The notes: a model not told the origin generated them from the sequence alone. 64,000 nucleotides of DNA from Garcia nutans (GCA_947685225.1 CANTUV010000076.1:1984001-2048000); one strand, 5' to 3'. Numbered from the stretch's first letter, positions 22,640-36,600 are shown. Translations and numbers: made by a program.

Positions 22640-24830
22640 CATATACCAACATTCCCAATTTTATTTTTATTTTGCTTAGCTTTAATTCTTCTCTTTGTTT
22701 TGTTTTATTTTATTTTTTATTCATGATAAGTGGTCAAATAAATCAAAATAACATGGCACAATGTAATATTTTATTAACTTTAGCATAACATATAGAGGAC
22801 TTGAATCCAACATCTTCTACTTCCACACTTAAGAGGATGGATTATCATATTTGAATCTGTCTTGAAATATCGCAAGTTTGATACCCTTTTAGTGGTTAGT
22901 AGTGGATCTATTTATACTTTAAGCAATGGTAGCTCTAGTATCATAATTTTGGGGAGCGAGAATACTTTTGCCCTATATAAACCTACACCAACGGAGTTCA
23001 AAACTCTATATATTTTCTATCCGTACAATATATTGAATATACTAAAATAGCTTGTCAATAATATATATATATATATATATATACACTTCTGGAGTTCTGT
23101 ATATAGGATGCATAATCTCAACAATAAGTTTTTGAGAAGGAATGAATCGATTCTGAATTTATTATCTAGAAAAATTGCACTTATTATTATATTGTATCTT
23201 AATATTCATCTCAATAATAATTATTCATATGTAATTACTTTTGGTATATCAAGACACTTGTGTTTTTTTCTTTTTTTCTACAATTAAAGTTTAAACTTAA
23301 TAACTTAATCTTCTTGAAAATGATTTTAATTAATATCCTTTTGTTTTAGTAATGCTAAGTTGTTTAGGATGAGCTCCTCAAGCTAAAAAAATATAACTAT
23401 TTTTGTATAAAAAGTTATAAACACATATGTCTTCTTTTAAATTTAATGTATAAATGAAAGTTGTTGTATTTACCAAAGAGGAAAATAAACTTTAGTATTG
23501 CAGTACTTTTTTTTTGAGGAACACAATAGATAAATCTTTATATCCTTGAATGCAATATATAAATAAATTGCTATTTTTATTTTCATAATCTTTTGAATAA
23601 ATAAAATGAAAAGTTATATTAAAATAATTTTCATAATATTTTTATTTGGACACACAATCACATCTATCAATACCTCTACAAATTTTCTGTATATCAGTAA
23701 AATATAATTCTAATTACAATTAGACTAATAATTCAATAAAGAAAATATCTATCTTGCAACATAAATTTTCATATTCCAAGAGGGAAAAAAAAGGAAAAAA
23801 ATGAAATGATTGTAAATTGATTGGTTAGTGATTCAAATCTCTTGAAGAAGAAAGAGTAAAATGGGTTTCCTGCATAGACTATTGTTTGGCTGAAGTAATC
23901 GTACATTGACCAAATTTCTTGGATTCAACACTTTCTTCTTCACCAACTTAGTTGGTACAACAACTGTCTTGTGCCTTTATTTTTCAACCTTTTCCAATCA
24001 ATAATCAATTCTATGAATCTTTGCAATCACAATCTACTTTACAAAAACCAAAGCACAATTTAATTGGTCATTGAGTAGCATATTTTCCCATAACTCCCAC
24101 TATTTTTTTTTTCTGAAATAAAAAATCTGTCATTACGATTCTTCACAAGTTAAATATTCCTTTATTGAACCACATTCTCAAATCCAACCTTTATTGCTCT
24201 ATAGCCTCCGGTTAAAGTATATTTTGACTTAGATTATAAATTAATTAAACTGATTTATAAATTTTAAATTTAAACTGATAAATTCAATTATAAATTTAAT
24301 TTATAAACTAAAAAATAGTTAAAAAAATATTTTATTATTTTAATATTAATTTATAAATTAAAAATAATTAAAAAAATATATTTTATTATTTTAGTGCTTA
24401 TAAACGTATGAATTATAAGATAGTTTGACCAAATAAATTATTATATTATTTTTATTTAATTTTAATAGATGATCTTAATAATATAATTTTATATATTTTT
24501 AATTATTTTATTAATAAATATACTTATAAATTATTTTTATTAAATATATTAAAAATTTATTAATAATATTCAAAATAAATATACAGATATTTAAAACTTT
24601 AAATTACCAAAAACGTCCTTCCATTTTTTCCTTATTTATTAAACAAAGATTTTGGAATTCGGCATTTCGCACGCAGAAGAGATAATGGAAAGAGAAAGAG
24701 ACTGGAAAGAATTCAGATATTGCGCTCGCAAAAGTGCTAACTTTCAAGTGGTAATTTGGGTCCTATTTTTCGATCACCCAAACCTAAAATGAAATAAACC
24801 GTCCACATATTTCATTGATCAACGCTTACG
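22640..24830. other. Between the two GCH1 first exons; no exon 2 found
   Basis: AT-rich, with an (AT)n tract at 23,059-23,082. Nothing resembling the second GCH1 exon (SYCEACLLPF or SQCEHHLLPF motifs) is present. The ORF 22862-23050 has no recognisable motif. Confidence 0.6.
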
Positions 24831-25381
24831 CCACGTTCTTCTTCTTCTTCTTCAACCTCTTTTTTCTCAGCCTGCCTCGCTCTCTCTAACCCATGCTCTC
24901 TTTTGCTTCTTCTAATAGCATTTACTGACCTGTTCTTTTTCTTTATTTGGGTGTCTTAGAATACTTGCCAAATTTTATTTTCCTTTTTTGCCTTTTCCCC
25001 CTATCGTTATAAATATTTGACCAGTTTCTCTGTTACCCATGATTGCTTTTTCTGTTTTTCTTCACCGAATGAGCCCAGATTTTGAATTTTCTTATTGATT
25101 CATTGTTGGGTTTCGCTTCTTTTTAGTAGTGGATTGATTTTTTTATAACCCTTTATTGTTCTAGCATCTGGGTACCTTTAAATTTTTGAAATTTCTTCTC
25201 GATTTATATCTAAATTTTAATCTTTTTAAGAGCGTTAGGTTATTTTTGTCACTTTGCGACCTATATCTCTTCTTTCCTTGTTGGGTTTTGTTAATAAAGG
25301 GCCATTTGATTAGACAAGTTGTGTTTCGCTCTGTTCTTTGGGATCTGTGCTGCTATTGACGGTGGGATCCGTGCTCTGTCA
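24620..25381 (+). promoter_or_regulatory. GCH1 promoter and 5' leader region
   Basis: The sequence changes from AT-rich DNA to a pyrimidine-rich leader (a (CTT)n-like run at about 24,838-24,855 followed by TC-rich sequence) before the ATG at 25382. Such CT-rich tracts are common in plant 5' untranslated regions. A leader intron is possible, since about 350 bp of T-rich sequence lies between the CT-rich block and the ATG. The transcription start cannot be set from sequence. Confidence 0.4.
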
Positions 25382-28252
25382 ATGGGTGCCTTGGATGAGG
25401 GGCATTTCAATGCGGAGCTCGAGAATGGAGTGAAACTTGATTGCCTTGAGCTGGGATTAGAAGAAAAACCAGAGACTTTGGCAATTGAGAACGCTGTTAG
25501 AGTTCTATTACAAGGTCTCAATGAGGATATCAGTAGAGAAGGTCTGAAAAAGACCCCTCAACGTGTTGCCAGGGCCTTACTCTATGGAACCAAAGGTACT
25601 GGCCTTTCAGTTTTTTCGATTAAACCGTTGTTCTTGTGACAACGACCTTATTTTAGGATCTCCTTTTTTTTAATAAAAAATATATTTTCTTTCCCTCTTC
25701 ATATTAGTTAGCTTGTTTTTATGGGGTCTACTATGGTGATCGTTTACTAGTTCAAGCTTTTTTTCTTTGGTGTGGAATTACTAGTTCAAACTTACTTGGG
25801 TGGTAGGTTGGTATTTATTAGCGTAGATGTTTATTTATAATGATATAATTTAGCATATATTGGTAATAAATTGCTAGAATTTTTACTAGTGATGTTTGTG
25901 TATGTTATTTCTTGCCTGCATTAATGTTCTTAAAGATAATTGCTATGTATTAAATGGTTGTAGATTCCTTTTTGGCTTGTGTATTGTTTTTGTTTTGCTC
26001 CCCGACCCCTAGTAGGTTGTTTGGTAGGATGCTAATCAAATTATATTTCCTTAAGGAGTTCCATTGACACTGCTTTTTTTTTTTTGGATAGGCTCCTCAG
26101 TAACTTCTCTTATGTTTACTCATGAAATATTCACATTTAATACATGGGAATTTTTGAGCTCCATTCATGACACCACTTTGTCTTGTTTCCTAGTATTTGC
26201 TTCGCTCAATAAAAACTTTAATAGTGTGTCTTTATGCTCCAGAGTGTGTTAGTTTAGCTTAAAGAGTCACCTTGGAGAGTGGGAGAATGTAGTGAACCAT
26301 CATATGCTGAAAATTTCTCTTCCATATGTGTTTTTGATGTGGAGGTTGTGCAATGTAACTGTTCCATTTTTAAATGAATTATTGTTGCAAACAATTGCAG
26401 AGCAATTGCAGATATTGCCAATTTGTGTTAAGTGTGTAGAAATATCGCTATCCTATGAATGCTAGTTGAATAAGCCCTTTTGTAATGGCTGTTCAGTAGG
26501 CCAAATGTAATATTTTTTGTCACTTTTAAAAAAAATGTTCCTTTCAAATTGTTACTTTTGCAAAAAAAAAAAAAAAAAAATTATTCCTTTCAAACTGTCA
26601 CTTTATACAATCAAGAAAAAATAATTAGCTTAATTAGCTTTTTTTTAACTATAACCTTGTTATTAATGACTTAATTAATGATGTTAGAATATAATATTAA
26701 TAAATTAATAGAGAGTATTTTAATCCATTTAAAATAATTTTATATAATATCTAGAGAATTTAATGACTTTCTAAATAGGTGTGAATGAAGTGAATGCGAC
26801 AATTTTAGCGGAACTTTAGCAAAACGAAGAGAGTAATTCTCTACCTATCCCATCATAATTCATAAACTGATAAAGAGTCATGTATTGAAAGGTTATCTGT
26901 GTGGTCTGATAATCCATGTTTACTCTCCCTTTGATAGAAATGATCAAGAAAACTTGAATTTCTGATGGAATCATCATGTGGATATGGTATTGATGTTGAT
27001 TGTTTCTGTAGACATGGAATCGGAGGTGTGATCTGCTGATTAACCATTAGTACATGATTGTCACCTTTTTTCAGGTTATAAACAGAAGGCAAATGACATT
27101 GTTCACAATGCATTATTCCCTGAAGCTGGTTTGGATAATGCAGTAGGTCATGCTGGAGGAGCAGGTGGGCTTGTGATTGTTCGAGATCTCGACCTTTTCT
27201 CATATTGTGAGGCTTGCTTGCTACCCTTTCAAATTAAGTGTCATATTGGTTATGTCCCATCTGGCCAGAGGGTTGTAGGATTAAGCAAGCTATCTAGAGT
27301 TGCTGATGTCTTTGCCAGACGACTCCAGGATCCACAGCGTTTGGCAGATGAAATCTGTTCAGCGCTGCACCATGGGGTCAAACCAGCAGGAGTTGCCGTC
27401 ATACTCCAATGTTTACACATCCATGTCCCGGATTCAGAGTCATTTTTACTTGACTCCAATCACCCAGGATGGGTAAAGGCACTGTTCAGATCAGGTTCTG
27501 GTGTTTTTGAAAATGAAAATGCTGACTTTTGGTGTGATTTTTTGAGTCTTCTGAAGTTTAGAGGTGTAGACGTGGATAAAATTGAGTTGAGAGACTCTAC
27601 AGAGCAATATTGGTGTCCTTCCCAATCTTCTTCAAGTGCAAAACTTTCATCCAAGATTGGACCACCCAACTCGGGAATGGTCAATGCTGCTTCATCGATT
27701 CTCAGGTCTTTGGGAGAAGACCCACTAAGGAAAGAGCTTGTTGGAACTCCAACTCGATTTGTGAAGTGGTTGATGAACTTCCAGAACACTAAACTGGAGA
27801 ATGGCTTTGGTTGTGATGGGACAGGTCCTCTTAAAGCCAATGGAGACATTAGCCGCAACAAAGAACAGATGCATTCTGAGCTGAACTTGTCGTTCTGGTC
27901 TCAGTGCGAGCATCATTTACTGCCTTTTTATGGCGTCGTGCATATTGGTTACTTCTGTGCTGAAGGATTCAACCCTATAGGGAAATCTCTTCTACAGTCT
28001 ATAGTACATTCATATGGTCTCAAGCTCCAAGTGCAGGAAAGACTTACCCGGCAGATTGCAGAGACTGTTTCATTGTATCTAGGTGGAGATGTGATGGTAG
28101 TTGTGGAGGCCAACCATACTTGTATGATTTCTAGAGGTATCGAGAAGTTCGGAAGCAACACGGCTACTATTGCTGTACTCGGTCGATTTTCAACAGATGC
28201 TGCTGCAAGGGCAATGTTCTTGCAGAGCATTCCCCATACTACTATCACTTAA
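25382..28252 (+). CDS. GCH1: GTP cyclohydrolase I (folate pathway), two exons, 463 aa
   Basis: Exon 1 is 25382-25595 and exon 2 is 27075-28252, separated by a GT-AG phase-1 intron. Joined, they encode 463 residues, the usual length of the plant enzyme. It converts GTP to dihydroneopterin triphosphate, the first step of the pterin branch of folate synthesis, in the cytosol. The plant protein is a head-to-tail fusion of two GCH1-like domains, and both are visible. Domain 1 (about residues 40-215) has SYCEACLLPF near 114-123, lacking the His pair, but a good RVVGLSKLSRVADVF and PQRLADEI segment. Domain 2 (about 270-460) has the zinc/catalytic CEHH at 349-352 and the third zinc Cys at 421 (HTCM), but a degraded GLSK region. 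As known for plant GCH1, neither domain has all active-site residues. There is no transit peptide. A related first exon lies 3 kb upstream. Confidence 0.95.
26500..26836. mobile_element. MITE-like insertion in the GCH1 intron
   Basis: Intronic block with an A18-type tract (about 26,563-26,580). Its right end, reverse-complemented, is tactctcttcgttttgctaa, resembling the TACTCCCTCCGTTCC-type ends of plant Stowaway/Mutator MITEs. The interior is AT-rich. The left boundary is uncertain and no duplication was established. Confidence 0.35.
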
Positions 28253-28259
28253 AAATCAT

Positions 28260-29255
28260 GGCAGTTTAAATCAGTTTTCAGAAATAGTTGGTCATTTGTT
28301 GGTGTTCTCTTGGGTTTTTTTTTTTTTTAATTTTTTTTTTCTGTGGGGATAACAGAATCGTTGTAACAAATAATATCTCGGATGCTGGAATAGGTTTTCA
28401 TGTATTTTGCCAAGTGCGGGAATTATGACAACGATGAGTAACAAGAAAAATTTTTATCTCCTTATTCCAAGTGCTCTCATCTCATCATTTTTCCAGTATT
28501 CCTTGTTCTTCTTGAGACTCAATTTTTGGAAATTACCAAAGAATTTATACCGGCTCTTCTTCACATGAAAAATAAGAAACGCCAATATTCACTTCTCTCA
28601 ATTACAAAACCGATAAATGATTTTTTTTCTATACCCTTGATGATATAATAAATATATTTAAATTAAAAAATATAGTAATCTTTTTAAAACAGAAATATTT
28701 TTTTTATCTACAATTATGTCAGAATTTAGAAATCTCACTGGTAAGAAAAATGTCTAAACGACGAAATGAAATTTTAGAGGTGGGGATGGAAAGAGGGGAG
28801 ATGTGTCCATCTAAGCATTTGATTGGACTGGAAAAACGCAGTGCACCTGTTGTTTTTTTTTTTAAATACAAGAAAAACTTATACAATTTTTAAATTTATT
28901 ATATTTATAAAAAATTTAATAAAATATTAAAATTTATAAATCATTTACTAAAATATCTTATTTTTATTAGTTTATAATAAATTTATAATAAATTTATATA
29001 TTTTATAATAAATTTATAATAAAATATTTAAAATATTCCTGATAAAAAAATAAAAATTTTTAAAAAATATAATAGAAAGGTATATTTTTTTTTTCAAGGA
29101 AATAATGTTCCTGTCCTGTTTATTAGCTTGTAGTTTAAAATTTCAGCACATTCAGTTGGCAATTTCTTTTCACAAATATGCTAATCCATGAATATATTAA
29201 GAAAATTACACTAATTATTTTTTTAGAGTAAAAAACAGAGATAATTTTTAGTCTA
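28260..29255. other. GCH1 3' flank and intergenic DNA
   Basis: Includes the probable GCH1 3' untranslated region (T-rich tract at about 28,314-28,340, an aataat-type signal near 28,368). Beyond it is AT-rich DNA without a gene. Confidence 0.5.
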
Positions 29256-29259
29256 AAAT

Positions 29260-29696
29260 GTAAATGCTTAACTTAGATGATTCTTAGTTCAAAATAGAGG
29301 TGTTTAACTTAAGTAATAGAGGTAAAAAATAAATGTGTCTAACTTAGATAAAAGAAGTACCTAATCTTTAACAAAATTTCATCAATTCAAATTTTAAAGT
29401 TTATATAAACTTTTTAGCTTTCATTTGAAAGACATTCCAAAAATTAAAGAGTTTGTGAGAAAAGTTTAAGAGAAAAAATTTGTAAAAGAATTTTTTGTGA
29501 GGAAAAATTATTGAGTCTAATTGGGTGTGAGTTGTAAGTATTGTAAACACTTTATATATTTTCTCTCTCCAATACAATAATCTATAGCAGATCTGGAGAT
29601 GTAGGCATAATTAGTCGAACTTCATTATTAAATTTGTGTGTTTATTATGATTTATAGAAAAATCTATATAATTTTTTCAACAACTGGTATTAGAGC
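29260..29696 (+). mobile_element. Isolated Copia-type LTR with primer-binding site remnant
   Basis: The segment ends ttttttcaaca (29,682), followed after two bases by tggtattagagc (29,685-29,696), a one-base variant of the Copia primer-binding site TGGTATCAGAGC. Upstream are LTR-like features: a TATA-type tttatatattttc near 29,555 and an R-region-like ctctctccaatacaataa near 29,565. No gag sequence follows, so only the 5' LTR and primer-binding site survive. The start of the LTR is uncertain. Confidence 0.6.
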
Positions 29697-29699
29697 TGC

Positions 29700-30646
29700 T
29701 GGTTATGAATTTTATCAATTTTTGTGAGATTACTATTCATATAAATAGTAAATTTTGTGAATAGTAAAATTTTATATCTGTCAGACATTAATTTTAAATT
29801 CTTTTAATTATTAAATTAAAAATATTAACATTAATTTTTAAGTTTCAAATTAACTATCTTCAATATAAGAATGCTGATATTTCTTGAGCATGAGATTAAA
29901 TCAGGTTGCAGAAAATGAAAATCTGGTTTCATTGGCTATCCACTTGTTACGGCAAATATGGAAGAGTCGAATTGTTCCCATTTTTCAAAAGAGCATATGC
30001 ACTCACCAGATCATTATCAAACTCTAGTTTTTACACATTTGCATTCTTTTGCTACTCCCCCGTGAAGATATAAAATCCTTTCCATGTTCAGAGAGATGGA
30101 AACAAACTTTCAACTCCTCGTACCAATCTAATTCAATCTATTAATTTCTCCAATACTAATTCTATCGATTTTTTCATCATTTTAAATCATAAGAAATGTA
30201 TAAAAAACTTTTCATAATGTGAAAAAATTTACCTCCGCATATCGATTCAAATAAACTTTCCATAATGATTATTCATTTTTCGAGTTACAGAAATTTTTGC
30301 AACATTACGAAAACGGCTTTAAATGTCAAAATACATTATTCCAAAACTTCTCAGAACATACATTTTCTTTTTTTCTTTTCTTTTTTGAAAATATGGCGCT
30401 AAACGAAGTGCAAACTTCCAATAAAAAATAAAAATAAAAATAAAAAAACTGTACCATGAAGGTCTAGGTGTTCGAGAAAACCTGCACAATAAGTTTTCTT
30501 ACTGACAAATTTTCCCAGGACATGTATTCTGATTTCTCAAGACAAATGAAACCCATACGAGTGTTAAAAGAACTTTACAAAAACCAAATAGTACAATAAA
30601 TTACAGATTATTACAACTCCTTATTCGACAATACTGGGAGAATCAA
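29700..30646. other. Intergenic DNA and 3' UTR of the kinase gene
   Basis: The part next to 30647 is the downstream (3' untranslated) side of the minus-strand kinase gene. The rest is AT-rich with no supported gene. Confidence 0.5.
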
Positions 30647-33600
30647 TCAAAGGTAATGGCTCTGCTGACGCGGGGTAGACATTGCCAACAATGGCCAATC
30701 TAAGATGTTAGGCTGTAGTGATGTAATCTCGAACCCAGATGACCGTGGAACTGAAGGATGTTGCAATGAACTGCCAAGCAAAGAAGCATCTATCAAGCAT
30801 TCACTAACCGTTGCTTTTCATCGCAAAGATTATCCTATTTACCTTTCAGGCGAATAATAATAGAGACGTGTCTAAGGAAGAAAATATGCACAGAAAAAAA
30901 AGTAGATTTGGGCCACTTAACAAGTATAGGGAAAAATGACCCTAAAGCACGATGATAAATCATCTACATGATTGTTTTGGCAAGAAAGATAACCACAAAG
31001 ACTCAAGCAATGAAGGTTATAACCCGGAAAAGCATAACTGTTACAACTAGCAAGTTAATTCTCTATACGCTTACCTGAATGACAATGACAATGATGACTC
31101 AACTGGAGGGTCGATTCCATTTTCATCAGAAGCTAGTAGAGACCAGAACACTGGAACACAAATTCAATAGCATTTTATTAAAGAAACTGAAAGAATGTTA
31201 CCAACTTCAATTTTTATTGCTGGCTATGTTCATTTATTGTGAAAAAAAAAAAAGTTCCCACGCTAAAACTTTTCTTCTCTGGAAGCTCAATGAAATAGAC
31301 AAAATAGCTACCAAAGTAGATAAACAAAAAATTGAGAAAGTTCAGGATTATTTCCTGTGCAACAAAAATGGAATGCTAAATAAAACTTATTCCCTTCCAG
31401 GAAGGCCCACTTAATCAGGTAGGAGAAATGACCAAACAACTACCTGACTGATCTTGATGATCTCTGTAATCAGAGCAAAACAGAATACTCTGCAAGGAAA
31501 AATTTACAAAGCATCAGTATAATGGCAATTTAAGTTTCATCATACACAAATTGTGTTTTGAAAGTCGAGGATTAAAAATATGTAACAGCATCAAAACCTT
31601 GAATGCGATCCTACAAACTCACCTCTTTCATACCTTGAGAAACAGTATGAACTGCCTCTGCAGGAAATAATGATGTCAGTTAGTAAATATTCTAGTTAGT
31701 GCTCAGAAAGTGCAGAGCATAAATCAATCATGGACATCATCAAATTGTAAAAAATACCCATAAAGTAACTTAAGCAAGCTACTGGAAAGGTCATACAATA
31801 TCATTTTACAAGGGTAACTGCAAATATGATTCCATCTTCACTCAGCCACACAGGATATAAATGACGAGAGAGGAACATTCACTTTGCCAGCCAGAAAAAA
31901 GTAGGTTGGATATCTAAAGCCCTTAAAATGAGAGAAATAAGAATATTCCCATTATCCATATCTATGTTATTCAAGCGAGAAAAGAGAGATGCAGAACAAA
32001 ACCAACAACTTTAGAACTTCCTGTTAGTATCCCTATGTTAGCCATTGTATACGAGTAAGAAGTTTTCTTTAATTATTTACCAAAGTTTGAAATACTGGGC
32101 TTCACGGCCAATGTCAAGCCAAGAAAACAGTCATCAGGTTCAGCACCAAAATCCCACAGATTTAGCTCAAGATTTGGCTTTGCTCCTGCTGGAATAATAC
32201 ATGAGGAAAATGGTTCAGACACTCATCCAAATTTAGTATACAGAACTCATAAAAACTCACCTATATCGTTTAGCTTCAGCTCAAGTGGATCTTGAATTGG
32301 ATGAGGAACCCACATACCCACCTGTCCAAGACGCGTTAGTAAATTTATCTATAATATAAAACAAAGCACAAAATCAGAAAAGAAAGAACATAATTACATG
32401 GAAAAATGGATGTTGCAATGACTGCTCAGCAGTTGGTCTCTTTAGTGGGTCCCATGAACATAATCGCTTTGCCAAAGCAAAAGCATACAAGAAAATAAAT
32501 CTAGAAAAATCAATAACCAAAAAAGGCACCTGACCAAATAGTAATTGGCATTGAAAACTGCTGAAAGCATATTATATCAATACCCACCAGGATCAAGTCA
32601 ATGGCTTCCAAGCTAGCATTAGGAATGATTTCAGATGGGTTGGTAGGCAACATCTAACCAAGAATAAGAATGAAAAAAATTAGCAGCAGCAACATTAAGT
32701 GCAAAATCTAAGCATAAAAAACACCTAGAAAACTAGCTTGCCTCTGAATAACAAATATTTATCAATCGAGAGATGTTTGTTGCTCCAGGGAATGTAGTCC
32801 AATCAGGCGTACCAAGAACACAGCATATCTTGTACAATTGATCTATTTCACTGCCAGGCAGGCATTCGTGTCACAGGATGAAATTCAATTAGTACTTCCA
32901 TGCATATGAGCAGATGGACCAATAAATTCAGATCCATATAATGGAACTTTCCCAAAATTCCAAGCATACATAGGTTATTAAAGATTAATTTAGAGATATG
33001 GCAAGTTAGTGATTCCAGTTTACTTGCGCAAAAGAAAAAAGTAATTTCAAGTTCTAGAACATTACTACACAAAATTTGACATTGAAAATCTTCCTAGCCA
33101 TGGAGTGCCATGTAACTATGACAGCATAAAAAATCTGCGTGTGGTAATTGGTATTGTTGATTGAGGCATAGGGAGCAGTGGATTTCTGAAGAATCAGAAT
33201 TAAATTTATCTGTCTTTCATACAAAGGACATGCAACTTAAGGTAATAAAAAATCACCTTTCACCAGGGAAAATAGGGGACAGCGTGAATAACTCTGCTAG
33301 TATTGCACCAACTGCCCACATATCTACATTTAATTTCCGTTTCCAATTTTAGAAATCAATCAATGAAGAAATAAACTATAAAAATGGTCTGTGAGATCAA
33401 TGCATAAAATAGAGTGGCATTACAGATTAACCAAAATCAACTTTTTTGCACCTTGCAGGAATGAGAAGCATCATTATACACATCATATCACATTCATTTA
33501 ACTTGTATGTGAATCCTAATTTTACAATTTCACTAGAAACCATAAATATAAGCTTTTTTTCCAAGAACATATTGTGGATTTTGAAAATATGATCTGTCAT

Positions 33601-36600
33601 CTCTTTGACAGAAGAAGGCAAAGACTTCTGCTTATTAATCAAATTCAGCTTAGAGTTCATGGTTACATAAACCGTTCATTGTTGTATAAACCAAGAAGAA
33701 AAGAAGCTCGAAATCCTTAAGCAGACCCATTGGCATATACAATCCTTTTTTTTTCCAATTGAGGGTATGTGATGGCTTCATATTAAGCCAGTTCTTATTA
33801 GGAAAAACCAAATTGGAGGGCCAGGTTCTGCCAATTTGTTCAGAGGAAAAATAAACAAACTTTAGCTAGGGAAATGATGGGAAGAAGGGAACACACCAAT
33901 TGCAGGAGTGTATGTTGAGGACTGCAACAAAACTTCAGGAGCTCGGTACCTGGCAACATGCTCAACCAAGATACAGCATGAGATAAACAGTATTGACAAA
34001 GGTATTAAAAAATAATTACATAAATGTAAGCACACACTGGCCACAAAAGAAAAAAAAAGTCAGCATTTAAAGATTGCTTACCACCGTGTGGAAACATATT
34101 CTGTGTAAGGAGGCAATGATGAAACTTCTCTAGCCAGTCCAAAGTCAGCAATTTTAAGAACATCATTTGTCACCAGCAAATTCTCTAAGGTCAAAAGGTC
34201 TTTAGTCCATAATTTTCCATGAAGATGAAAACAGCAATTTAAACCACAAAATGCATAAAATGTAGATGATAAATGAACTAATTTTACCAGGTTTTAGATC
34301 TCGATGAAAATATCCATTCCTGTGCATGTGAACAAGACCTTGCAACAAGTGAGACAAAAAATTTCGTATCTGCTCTTCTGTAAAAGGTCTTTCTCGTTCT
34401 CTCATAATTTGGTACAGATTATATTCCTGGTTAGATAAAGTCCAGAATCAAGAATTAGCCATTAATGAACAATCAATTATTCAGCTGTCAGTTTCAAAGC
34501 ATGATATTCCTATGTATGTAAGAAGAACGAGAACTAGCATTTATAACAGTGGCGATTGTCAGAGATGCATCTAAACATCTCATGGAATATATGACCCGAG
34601 GAGAAGGATTCACACAGTAACCCTCACCTAGTTTGGGATTAAGGATTATTTGAACATCAATCAAGGTTCATTTCAAAATAATGCCATATAGCAACCATAT
34701 ATCATGCTTCAGTGCCACTTGTCAGTAATCATGATTCATGACATTCTATCATTATAAGATTACAATTCCCTGTATGGATTTCAAATAAAACATAAAGCAT
34801 CCATCAAAAGTAGTTAAACTGGGGAGACAAGAATCCCTCACCATATATTCAAAAATGAAGAATAGCTCATTGTTTTCCCTTACAACTTCCTTCAACTTTA
34901 TGATATTGGGATGGTTCAGTTTACGAAGGGCCTGCAGAAGATAACATAAGCTTGGTATTTTATTCACCATATACAAGAACATTGTGACAAACATACAAAA
35001 TCAATAAACAATCATACCTTTACTTCTCTCAAGTTCATGCATTCTTCCCAGAAATAGAACTTTCTTTTCATTTTCTTCACAGCAACCTAAAAGCATAGGG
35101 CGAAATTATAATTTAAATGACCCAACTAGAGTCATGAATAAACCAAATTTTCCATAATTATGTAAAACACTGTCAATTTTCTGTAAGCAATATTATCGCA
35201 ACTCAACTCAACTAAACAAAGTCTTAATTCCAAGTCAATTGGAGTCGGCTATATGGATTCTTCTTTTCCACTCGATACGATTTAGGATTATCTTCTCTGA
35301 TAGATGTAACATCATAAGATCATTTTAGACCACCTTTGACCAAGTCAGTTTAGGCCTACCTCTGACTCTCTTAGCTATATCTACTCTAACTTGTTTGGTT
35401 TTTCTAACCGGCGCATCGCTAGGTCTTTATTTCACACGACCAAACCATCTCAATCTATGCTCTTTTATCTTATCCTCAATAAGTGCTATCCCTACTTTTT
35501 CTATAATGCACTCATTGCGGATTCTATCCATCCTAGTATAACCACACATCCATCTTATCATTCTCTTTTCTGCAACATGCATTTTACTCATGTGCTGTCC
35601 TTTTATTGCCCAACACTCACTACCATACATCATCGCAGGCCGTATTGCAGTGCTGTAAAATTTTTCTTTTAATTTAATTGGCATCTTTCGATCACATAAA
35701 ACTCTTGTAGCACCCCTCCACTTCATCTAACCAGCTTTAATCTTATAATTTACATCTTCACAACTCTCATCTTCTTGAAGAATGGAGCCAAGATATTTAA
35801 AATAAGTACTATGAGATACTGCTATTCTGTCTAAAATAATTTTGCCTCTTTCTCTATTCTCGCTATTAAATCAACAATGCATATACTCAGTCTTAGTCCT
35901 ACTTAGCTTAAAATCTTTAGATTCCAAAATGTTTCTCCATAACTCCAACTTTTGACTTACTCTTGCTTGAGTCTCATCTATTAATATAATATCATCTGCA
36001 AACATCATACACCAAGAAATGTCATCTTGTATATGTCTTGTTAGCTCATACATGACTAAGACAAAAAGATAAGGGCTCAAAACTGAATCTTGGTGTAATC
36101 TAATAGAAACGAAAAAATTCTTAGTATCCCCTTCCACAGTGCGGACACTAGTGATGACTCCCTCATACATATCCTTCAAAACTCGGATATATCGTATAGA
36201 TATTCCCTTATGCTTAAGGACCTACCATAAAACTTCTCTAGGGACTCTATCATACATATTTTCCAAGTCAATAAAACTATATATAAGTCCTTCATCTCTT
36301 TGTACTTTTCCATCAAATCTATTATAAGAAAAATAACTTCCATAGTTGATCGACCAGGCATAAAGCCAAACTGATTTGAGGAGATACAAGTATCTAACAA
36401 TAAACGGTGTTCCACAACTCTCTCCTACAATTTTATAGTATGACTCGTAAGCTTTATACCTCTATAATTTGTGCAATTCTGAATATCTCCTTTACTCTTA
36501 AAAATAGGTATCAAATTACTTTGTCTCTATTCATTGGGCATTTTCTTTATGCTTAAGATCTTATTGAACAAAGATGTCAACCATGCAACTCATGTATCTC

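Noticed and set aside
25291..25639. Longer reading of GCH1 exon 1 starting at 25319, and its minus-strand shadow
   Set aside because: The plant GCH1 start is MGALDEG-like, fitting the ATG at 25382; upstream residues have no family match, and the minus-strand ORF is antisense.
31079..31414. 111-codon ORF on the plus strand
   Set aside because: It lies opposite exon 16 and an intron of the minus-strand kinase gene; antisense shadow.
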